Below, piece after piece: positions 20,192 to 27,100 of a stretch of DNA of 32,357 nt. The stretch is from IMG/VR virus record IMGVR_UViG_3300017775_000003, positions 1 through 32,357 of that record. One strand, given 5' to 3'. This stretch comes from a virus. Numbering within the stretch: position 1 is the first letter of the stretch; each line of letters begins with the position of its first letter. Position numbers and translations under genes: made by a program. The notes under the pieces are model-generated. The model was not told the DNA's origin. It searched no databases and worked only from the letters and a program-made list of their open reading frames with translations.

Positions 20192-20362
20192 ATGGGACTA
20201 TTAAACATGAAGGCTTGCATCAAGGAAGCACTGGAGACAGCCAAGAGACACAAGGGAGAGGTGACACAGGTGAGCCAGTCTTGGAAGGATGAACTGGAGC
20301 AGGACGTAAGGGTTCTTATATTCAGGAAGGTGATGGCACACAAAAAAGGCAAGACTATGTAA
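20192..20362 (+). CDS. Small basic helical protein, 56 aa
   Basis: Encodes MGLLNMKACIKEALETAKRH and then a strand/helix region (SWKDELEQDVRVLIFRKVMA) and a basic tail (HKKGKTM). ATG follows GGAG with seven bases between, and the gene begins 4 nt after the lysozyme-like stop. No homologous domain recognised. Small size, tight spacing and a good ribosome site support it as a real gene. Confidence 0.5.
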   Translation: MGLLNMKACIKEALETAKRHKGEVTQVSQSWKDELEQDVRVLIFRKVMAHKKGKTM

Positions 20363-20391
20363 GGGGTTTAATTGATCGAAATAAGTCCCTC

Positions 20392-20421
20392 TTGACAGGT
20401 AAATACAGGCGTATGTATAAT
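20392..20421 (+). promoter_or_regulatory. Perfect-consensus sigma70 promoter with internal dyad
   Basis: TTGACA (20392-20397), an 18-nt spacer, and TATAAT (20416-20421): both hexamers match the consensus exactly. The spacer contains ATACA-GGCGTA-TGTAT (20403-20418), a dyad overlapping the -10, which would suit an operator. The first gene after it encodes a ribbon-helix-helix DNA-binding protein, so negative autoregulation is a natural model. This is the strongest promoter seen on the plus strand and would drive the recombination/replication module. Confidence 0.8.
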
Positions 20422-20473
20422 CCGCGCCGTGACTACGATTAAGAAGAAACCCATATACAAGGACGGTAAGAAG

Positions 20474-20617
20474 ATGAGGACTTACAGGCTCTCTGATGCC
20501 ACCGTAGAGAGGCTCAAGGAGTTATCCGATGCCACAGGAAAGACCATGACTAAGGTTGTGGAAGAGTTAATCCATGCTGCGGAGGTTGATGATGAACTCG
20601 AGACAGAAGGGAGCTAG
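20474..20617 (+). CDS. Ribbon-helix-helix (CopG/Arc-type) regulator, 47 aa
   Basis: The sequence MRTYRLSDATVERLKELSDA then TGKTMTKVVEELIHAAE has the RHH pattern: a basic beta strand (RTYRL), helix A (DATVERLKELSDAT), turn, and helix B (MTKVVEELIHA). RHH dimers bind short inverted repeats in promoters. The frame extends back to a GTG at 20429, only seven bases after the TATAAT, so the longer protein would need a leaderless GTG start; ATG at 20474 has AAGGA ten bases upstream and begins exactly at the first strand. It follows a perfect promoter with a dyad, which it may repress. Confidence 0.75.
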   Translation: MRTYRLSDATVERLKELSDATGKTMTKVVEELIHAAEVDDELETEGS

Positions 20618-20939
20618 AGGTGAGAGATTGTGGAGGGATGTTCTAAGGGCTCAGGGATTCGAGGCAATTAGAGGATGTCAAAACGCAGGGAGATTCGCAG
20701 GGGGTCAGGAGGCTCCCGATGTAATCTGTAATCTGCCGTTCCACTTCGAGGTTAAATTCGTTGAGAAGCTAAACGTAAGCAACGCCATGGCTCAGGCTAC
20801 CCGTGATGCTAATGAAAAATTTCCAGTGGTAGCACACAAAAAATCTAGGGAGGATTGGTTGGTAACAATGGACGCCAGCCTGTTCTTCCAAATGGTAAAG
20901 GGAGAAATCCCAATTCAACAAAAGGAAGCAAGTGAGTGA
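20592..20939 (+). CDS. Holliday-junction-resolvase-like PD-(D/E)XK nuclease, 115 aa
   Basis: Starts MNSRQKGARGERLWRDVLRA; GARGER with Glu11, APDV with Asp43, and HFEVKFVEKL with E53-V-K55 form the PD-(D/E)XK active site as in archaeal Hjc resolvases and related phage nucleases. It probably cuts branched recombination or packaging intermediates. GGAGG six bases before ATG 20592 sets the start; a frame starting at 20574 is less likely. It overlaps the RHH gene 3' end by 26 nt, and the next gene (ERF) starts before its stop, so all are co-translated. Confidence 0.78.
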   Translation: MNSRQKGARGERLWRDVLRAQGFEAIRGCQNAGRFAGGQEAPDVICNLPFHFEVKFVEKLNVSNAMAQATRDANEKFPVVAHKKSREDWLVTMDASLFFQMVKGEIPIQQKEASE

Positions 20940-21516
20940 AGAACAAGAAACATTAGATACAACGTATCCCTTGAGGAGAGAGATACCAGTGACCAATGAC
21001 CAGCACCTTGATGAGCTTAACCGCATCATTGAAGAACTGACTGAGGCACTGGAGGAGAAGAAAAACAGCGGCGAAGATTGGTCAATCCAGAGCGACAGCA
21101 TAAAGGGTGTGTCAACCGCACTAGCAAAGGCTCAGGTAGACTGGTCTGGAGGCGTAGCAGAAACAGGAAAGAACCCTCATTTCAAGAGGCACGATGGCAG
21201 TCCTAGCACGTTCCAGAAGTTGCAGGACATGGTTGAGAAAGCTGGGCCTATTCTGTCAAAGAACGGTCTAGCCGTCACTCAAGTTACTGTCCCGAAAGAG
21301 ACAAGTGCTGGCGTGAGGATATTCCTAGTTACTACCGTAATGCACGGATCAACTGATAGCTGGATAAGGAGCTATTGGCCTATGAACCCAGACAGAAAGG
21401 GTCAGCAAGCACTAGCCAGTGAGCACACCTACTCGAAACGTCAGGGCTACGGAGGTACTCTTGTAATACCCCCAGCCGACGACGATGACGGTGAAGCATC
21501 CGAAGGGAGAGGTTAA
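20932..21516 (+). CDS. ERF-family single-strand annealing protein, 194 aa
   Basis: Core text matches the ERF family: ALAKAQVDWSGGVAETGKNP, then FQKLQDMVEKAGPILSKNGLAVTQ, a TTVMHGSTDSWIRSYWP strand pair, and HTYSKRQGYGGTLVIPPADDDDG. ERF proteins bind single-stranded DNA and anneal complementary strands in phage recombination. An extra N-terminal ~45 residues form a charged helix (LNRIIEELTEALEEKK). The start is GTG at 20932 with AAGGA five bases upstream, overlapping the resolvase stop. Neighbours (resolvase, Cas4-like nuclease, SSB-like protein) fit a lambda-Red-like recombination set. Confidence 0.85.
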   Translation: MSEEQETLDTTYPLRREIPVTNDQHLDELNRIIEELTEALEEKKNSGEDWSIQSDSIKGVSTALAKAQVDWSGGVAETGKNPHFKRHDGSPSTFQKLQDMVEKAGPILSKNGLAVTQVTVPKETSAGVRIFLVTTVMHGSTDSWIRSYWPMNPDRKGQQALASEHTYSKRQGYGGTLVIPPADDDDGEASEGRG

Positions 21517-21701
21517 TGAAACGGGGTACGTCTGGTAAGAAACACGCTGGGCGTACCCCTACCGTCAAGGATTGCGATGAGTTCAATAGAGCTTTTAGCA
21601 AATGGTATAAGGAACGCTATGGGAATTATAACTACCGAAAACTTACACGGAAACAACGAGAAGCCCAAGAAGGAGAACGCCCCGACAAGGCATCATCCTG
21701 A
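21516..21701 (+). CDS. Small basic protein, 61 aa
   Basis: Starts MKRGTSGKKHAGRTPTVKDC; Arg/Lys/Tyr-rich (WYKERYGNYNYRKLTRKQRE) with a polar end. The ATG shares its base with the ERF stop (TAATG). No family recognised; the charge suggests nucleic-acid binding. The next gene begins inside it at 21619, in another frame, so the last third codes for two proteins. Confidence 0.5.
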   Translation: MKRGTSGKKHAGRTPTVKDCDEFNRAFSKWYKERYGNYNYRKLTRKQREAQEGERPDKASS

Positions 21702-21840
21702 ATTGTCTCCCTCGTCGTTTCCCTCGATGGCCACCTGCCCCTGCTATGTATCCAAGAAGGATGCTAGTGGTGCGGCGTTAGAGAGAGGAAACAAACTACA
21801 CCAACAACTCAGTGAGATACTAACATCCCATGAAGTATGA
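21619..21840 (+). CDS. N-terminal part of a split Cas4/RecB-like nuclease, 73 aa
   Basis: PELSPSSFPSMATCPCYVSK followed by ALERGNKLHQQLSEIL is the classical start of Cas4/RecB/AddB-type nucleases: the SPSS motif, a Cys (C40 or C42) that would be the first ligand of an iron-sulfur cluster, and a His (H61) in GNKLH for the active site. The protein stops after 73 aa; the remaining domain motifs lie in the next gene, in the +1 frame, overlapping by 11 nt. AAGGA five bases before ATG 21619 supports this start; the frame is open back to 21577. Either a separate subunit, a frameshifted product, or a mutation or sequence error. Confidence 0.68.
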   Translation: MGIITTENLHGNNEKPKKENAPTRHHPELSPSSFPSMATCPCYVSKKDASGAALERGNKLHQQLSEILTSHEV

Positions 21841-22666
21841 TGAAGAAGCCGTAGCTACAGCGGAGTATATCCGTAAGGTGGCGAACGGAAAGAAGATAGA
21901 GTCAGAGGTAGAGGTTAGCCTAATGCGTGATGGCAAGGAAGTAACCTATGGAACCTATGACGCATACTGTGAGGGACACCTGTTCGACTTAAAGACAGGC
22001 CAGATGGAGAGATACTATGTACCCCAGATGGCAGTCTATGTCGCAGCCATTTGCCAGCGTGATAACGTAGACAAGATTGAGGTTCACCTGATTTATTCAG
22101 CACTCAAGAAGGTTGACAAGTTCACTCTGACAAGGGAGGAAGCAGAGAAGGTATCTTACAGTATAATAGATTCCGTTAACGATCCAACTCGAAGCCCTAA
22201 TACAAGCGAGTATTGTAACTGGTGCGGTAGACAGGAAAGCTGTACTGCATTACGGGGCATGGCCATGACGGTTGCTGAGAAGCAGAAGATGGTACTGGAG
22301 CAGGAGCTGACAGTCATTAGCGACCCAAAGACAATGGGTGTGTTTAGGGATGTTGCCGAGGCTTGCACGGTATTCGCCAGAATGGTCAAGGAAAAGAGTG
22401 GTGAGTTCGACGAGATAGAAGGATGGAGTAAGACAACCCGCAAGGGAAAGAAAGCCATATCAAGTATAACTACCGCACTATTCCAATCGGGATTACCAGC
22501 GGAGATTTTTGTTAAGGCTTGCACTGTGTCTTACCCAAAGTTAAAGAAACAATTTGCTGAACACAAAGGAGTCAGTGAACATGAAGCAGACAGGATATTG
22601 TCCGGCCTGTTAGCTTCCATAACAAAAGAAGGACATTCAGTTAAATACTGGAGGAAGGAGAAGTAA
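21830..22666 (+). CDS. C-terminal part of a split Cas4/RecB-like nuclease, 278 aa
   Basis: Active-site text: GTYDAY (D44), LFDLKTGQ (D53-x-K55), QMAVY (Q66 and Y70), the usual RecB-nuclease motifs, then SEYCNWCGRQESC with C129, C132 and C138 as three iron-sulfur ligands; the fourth Cys and the active-site His are in the preceding 73-aa protein. The remaining half is helical with KKQFAEHKGVSEHEADRIL near the C terminus. ATG at 21830 lies just before the stop of the first half. Predicted role: 5' end resection for ERF-mediated annealing. A joined product would be about 350 aa, typical of full phage Cas4-like exonucleases. Confidence 0.75.
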   Translation: MKYDEEAVATAEYIRKVANGKKIESEVEVSLMRDGKEVTYGTYDAYCEGHLFDLKTGQMERYYVPQMAVYVAAICQRDNVDKIEVHLIYSALKKVDKFTLTREEAEKVSYSIIDSVNDPTRSPNTSEYCNWCGRQESCTALRGMAMTVAEKQKMVLEQELTVISDPKTMGVFRDVAEACTVFARMVKEKSGEFDEIEGWSKTTRKGKKAISSITTALFQSGLPAEIFVKACTVSYPKLKKQFAEHKGVSEHEADRILSGLLASITKEGHSVKYWRKEK

Positions 22667-22672
22667 GAAAAA

Positions 22673-22948
22673 ATGCCACAAGAAAAACTAGGCAGCGGTG
22701 TTCTAATGAAGAACTCGTACAAAGAGGAGGGCGATAAGAAGCCTGAATACACTGGGCCATGCACCTTAATGGTGAACGGTCTGGAGCAGGAAGCTGAAAT
22801 AGCGGCTTGGATAAAGACAGCAGAATCGGACAAGACCAGACTGAAAAAGGGAGATAAGTATTTCTCTTTCCAGATTCAGGAGAAGTTCAAGAAGGACATC
22901 CCTACTGCTGCCAGCGCACCAGACGACAACGACCAACCCCCATTCTAA
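22673..22948 (+). CDS. Small SSB-like protein with acidic C-terminal tip, 91 aa
   Basis: LGSGVLMKNSYKEEGDKKPE followed by YTGPCTLMVNGLEQEAEIAAW and GDKYFSFQIQEKFKK looks like a compact OB-fold; the tail PDDNDQPPF matches the acidic-plus-Pro-Phe tip of bacterial SSBs, which recruits partner proteins. It probably coats single-stranded DNA or docks the phage annealing machinery. The family is inferred from layout and tail, not from a catalytic signature. Its position between nuclease and initiator genes supports this. Confidence 0.66.
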   Translation: MPQEKLGSGVLMKNSYKEEGDKKPEYTGPCTLMVNGLEQEAEIAAWIKTAESDKTRLKKGDKYFSFQIQEKFKKDIPTAASAPDDNDQPPF

Positions 22949-22949
22949 T

Positions 22950-23375
22950 ATGAATGATGAGGAGTCATACGCCAATGAAAAATGGGGTAGGGTTGGCGCG
23001 ATAAGAAATAAACCAAATATCAGGGAGGCGGAAGTTCTGGATAGGGTTGTGGCTGCGGCTGCGATTGAGTCCGGCCTTTCTCCTGCGTCTATTGTGGGTA
23101 GAAGGAGACCAACACTGTACTGTGATGTGAGATTCATCGTGTATAAAATGTGCATGGACTCGCAGATATTCACGCAGTCGCATCTCGCTAGATGTATGGG
23201 AAGAGATCATGGCACTATCTGGAATGGTGTCAGGCAGGTCGACGCTAGATTAGCGGGAGACGAAAGTGCGTTTAAGAAGTTCCGTGACCTATATGATCGG
23301 ATAGAGAAAAGGTATGAAGCCTATGAGATCGACCCCGAACGTATGGTACAGGAACTCAGTATATATGATGGATGA
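22950..23375 (+). CDS. DnaA domain IV-like DNA-binding protein, 141 aa
   Basis: Segment ASIVGRRRPTLYCDVRFIVY then TQSHLARCMGRDHGTIWNGV is the DnaA C-terminal domain: a basic loop and helix, then GRDHGTI (residues 84-90), the DnaA box signature. The ATPase and domains I/II are missing, so this is only the DNA-binding part, with an N-terminal 40-aa extension. It may bind DnaA boxes in the phage origin or compete with host DnaA. Two nucleotides after the SSB-like stop; overlapped by the next gene at 23365. Confidence 0.8.
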   Translation: MNDEESYANEKWGRVGAIRNKPNIREAEVLDRVVAAAAIESGLSPASIVGRRRPTLYCDVRFIVYKMCMDSQIFTQSHLARCMGRDHGTIWNGVRQVDARLAGDESAFKKFRDLYDRIEKRYEAYEIDPERMVQELSIYDG

Positions 23376-24138
23376 CAAGGAAATGATCTACCTCCAAAAG
23401 CGTGACTGTGCTAGTTGCGCCGTATGGGAGTGGATCAAATCCGACTGCTGGAAAAGAACCAGACCCGACATGAGGCCGCTCTCCCTAATAGAAAAGGAGG
23501 GGGTGGCTGAAGCTCTTGGAATGTTAACCGATAAAGGAATTGGTGACGTTGAGAGATTCGACAATATCGTTGATATGATTCGCACCAAAGTGAATTGGAT
23601 GAACGAGAAGGGAGAAATAAGGGGCTGGGAGAAATGGCAGTCAGTCAATACCAAGGTCGAGGACGCAGCTCGCAAGAGAGTGGAATACTGGAACAAGAGG
23701 ACAGAGGAGTACGACACTCCCGATCTCCCTCCACCACTCGAAACGGATGAGTTCAAGATCGCTTGGGAAGAGTACGAAACATACCGTAGAAGAAACGGAT
23801 GGAAGAAGCTCAAGCCCATGTCCGTCAGTAAACTATGGGGAGAGATGGTACAGTGGGGTGGCGTAGATGAAGCTATTGCATCCATTAACCAGACAATATC
23901 CAAAGGATGGCAGGGGTTATTCCAACCTCGTTCATCAAAGGATGCTGCTGGGGAAGGCAAGAAAACATCATACGCTGGCAAACTGTGGGCTCTCGAAACC
24001 CATAAGAAAACCCTTCAAGATCAACTCAACCAACTCAGAGAATGGGGAGGTAAAGAGAAGGATAAAGAAAGAAGGGAGATAGCTATAAAGGTCAAAGACA
24101 TAAACGATAAGATTCGTAAACTTGACCCAGAAGCCTAA
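23365..24138 (+). CDS. Replisome organiser / DnaT-like protein, 257 aa
   Basis: The C-terminal module EFKIAWEEYETYRRRNGWKK with VSKLWGEMVQWGGVDEAIAS and ISKGWQGLFQPR is the domain seen in phage replication proteins and DnaT (primosome): F..aW...Y......gW. It binds single-stranded DNA and helps load helicase. The N-terminal half has a Cys pair (RDCASCAVWEWIKSDCWKR) that may bind zinc, and a central helix. A coiled-coil tail ends the protein. ATG 23365 (or 23368) is preferred over a start at 23314 that lies in the DnaA-like gene. It is the last gene of the module; its stop is 4 nt from the stop of the convergent giant gene. Confidence 0.72.
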   Translation: MMDDKEMIYLQKRDCASCAVWEWIKSDCWKRTRPDMRPLSLIEKEGVAEALGMLTDKGIGDVERFDNIVDMIRTKVNWMNEKGEIRGWEKWQSVNTKVEDAARKRVEYWNKRTEEYDTPDLPPPLETDEFKIAWEEYETYRRRNGWKKLKPMSVSKLWGEMVQWGGVDEAIASINQTISKGWQGLFQPRSSKDAAGEGKKTSYAGKLWALETHKKTLQDQLNQLREWGGKEKDKERREIAIKVKDINDKIRKLDPEA

Positions 24139-24142
24139 CAAC

Positions 24143-27100
24143 CTACCTGACAGGCTCGGTGACGTAATCCTGAATGGTTTCACCACGTTGTTGCAGACGC
24201 CTCATTAAATCGTTTGCAACTTCCTGAGTGAGAATCTTCTTACGCGCTAAGTCTGTCAGGTAGACCTTTACTTCTGCGGGACTCTTACCCTGCAACTGAT
24301 TCATAACAACAGCCGCCCTTACAGTAACGGGCGAGTTCTTCATTCTAATTTCTTCCGGCTCCAATCCGAGGGCCATCTCCCTAAGCCTACGAACAATCAA
24401 ATCATTACGAAGTTTCTCACTATGGTTACGGGCAGGTTGTATATGCCTAACCCTATCCTGAATACTCATACCTCTGGTATCATTCATCCACCTGTCAACA
24501 TATCTTCTACGCAGAACCCGATCAGTCGCGCCAACCATGTCGGCATCATCCATGATCTCCATAATCTCACTCTCGGCAAGATAGGTGCTGCGAGCAAGAC
24601 GGGCGATAAGCGGAGTAGATGCAAGAGTTCTACCAGCAGGAGCAGCCCCAGTCTCATCCGGTATCCCCACATTCTTGTTAGGTATAAACTGTGTAATGCC
24701 GCCAGCGGTAAGGGTTTCAACCAGATGCTTAGTCCTTAACGCACCCAAGCTAGTGAACCCTCCAAGAGCCTTGTAGATATCAGGTGTACTTTCATAGTAT
24801 TGCTCCTCTGGTGCGGCCTTTAACATTGAGATTGGAACTATTGGCTTATGACGGAAGAAGTTCCTGTTGCCCATTAGTTCAGCGGGAGCCTTGATTAGAG
24901 GATTGAGACTGGAACCTACGCTCTCCATAGTCTTAACCAAGTCACCCTCAGTTACCCCAGCTACGTTAATTGGCATCGTTGACTCCAGCCAGAATCCGAG
25001 CATCTCGCTTACTGCATCTGGGTCACGGTCATACATCCAGTCAAGCCCCTTCTCAAGTGTGTAGGAGAACAGGCCAAAAGATTCGCGTCTCGGTATGCGG
25101 ATATAATCCCTGACCATCTTGCCCTCGATATAGGGGTGTTCAAAATGCTCATCAAGCGGGATCATAAAGTAACGCTTCTTCTCCTCATCACTTACCTCAT
25201 CGTAATCATCCTTGTACCTTCTGTTCATCGACCAAGCCATCATGGTGGGAAGGGCAGCGAAGGCACTCAGCTTCATCATCACCATCGCCGCTTCACCCTT
25301 ATCTCCACCCTTCTTGAACACTTGCAGCATCCTAGATAGATCACGCTCAACGCCCTGTACTCTGGCATTGAAGAACATAAATATAACATTCAAAGCCTCG
25401 CTCTCAGTGAACTTACCCTTTCTTATGAAGTCAGGTGATCCAGCGTAGTTCCTTATCTCAACGGCAATCTGATCCATCCTCTCATCCAGTTGCTTCTTCA
25501 GTGCCATCCTCTTTTTGGAATCAGTGGTTGCCTCCATCTTTGATACAAGCTCATCAATCCCCTCAAATCCCATCATCCTCTGCATCCCCACCATCTTGGC
25601 AGTCTGCTCCAGAGTCTTACCCACCAGAGATAGTTTTGAATTGGCCCATATAAGTGGGTTTCTTCTTGGTGAACCATGCCTCATCAGGGGGTCTTTGATC
25701 TGGGTAGCTTTGCTGAAGTATTCGGCTATGGTCGATCCAGCCGCGCCACTGTTAACAAACTCATTATATAAACTATCAAGTCCCGCCACCTGATCTGGAG
25801 CGAACTTGCGAACTAAATTCTTAATTGAGTTTGGTGTAAGGTTTTGCCAAGAGGATGAAGCCAGAGCCTTGAAATACTGAAGGGCTAATACTATCGGGCT
25901 CAACCCTTTATCCTTTGCCCTTAAACCAGCCTTGGATGTGGTGAGTAGACGGATCGGGTCGAACAACATAAAGTTACCCAACTGGAAGAACGCATTGACA
26001 CCTGTTGCACCCAGCTTGAATATATCCCCAGCCATCTTGGTAGCTATATAAGTGTGGGAAACGCTCACTGGATCAAATGTGTTAAGCAGCCTAGCTATCT
26101 CCCTGTCAAACCAGAGGTATTTAACTTCCCCGTTCTCGAAGAACTTAACCTCCTCCATGTCAGCAGCAGCACCTATGGTTTCAGACTTCTTTATGTACTT
26201 ACCATCTGGATCAAAGTCCCTGCGGAAATCCTCAATCTTGGTTATGAACACATTCCTGTCCACCCTTAGCTGGGTCATATATAACTTGTACCTTGCAGCA
26301 TCCATCGGGTTCAGGACTGACCAATCACCAGACTTAATCCCCGTAATCATCTGCCCGAACGTGTCCTCTGGGTTCCTATTGAAATGCTTCATCACAAAGA
26401 ACGGAGCGTAGAACGAGGTTGATGCAGACATATTACTGTAGGATGTGCCTGATATAACACCGGACTCGAACATATCCTTCAGTGCTTCCTCAAAGTGTGC
26501 ATGATAAACTTCACTTGCCTCAATAAATTTACCGTCAAACAATGGCCCATCCGGCCCTCGCAGAACATTCCCTTCGGCATCTGTCTTGTGCCTTAACATC
26601 TCTGGGTCGTCTATCTCTGCCATGAGAGCATCCAACCCTCCAACCAACTTGGGAACATCCGACCTATTCTTGTAGGTTCCAACCTCCCTCGACTTCGTTA
26701 GCAGGTTAATCAACTCAATCTGAATGTCCTCGACTGTCTTTCCACCAGTTAGCTCATCCGGTGGGACAATGAACTCGCCAGTCTTGGGGTCTATATATTC
26801 CTCAAGGATTCTTATTCTCGCAAGATCACCCTCGGATGACTCGTTAACCAGCCTGTCCTGTATTCTTAGATTAAGCAGGAAGCGATTAAACCTCTCCATC
26901 GTCTGCTTGTTTCCGCCTATCAGGTTGTTTATAGATTCATTAAGCCTACCAACACGCAGGTCAGCCTTAACCGGACTACCAGCCTGAAGCTCATGTTGCT
27001 GGGCCAATGTTATCCTAGTCTTACCCGCAATGTTATTCTGCTCAAAGACCATATCCTGAAGTATAGATAGTGGGTGAGACTTTGTGATGACAGCTTCCTT

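Noticed and set aside
23388-23981. 197-aa minus-strand frame opposite the DnaT-like gene
   Set aside because: Shadow of the real gene, whose domain motifs are clear on the plus strand.
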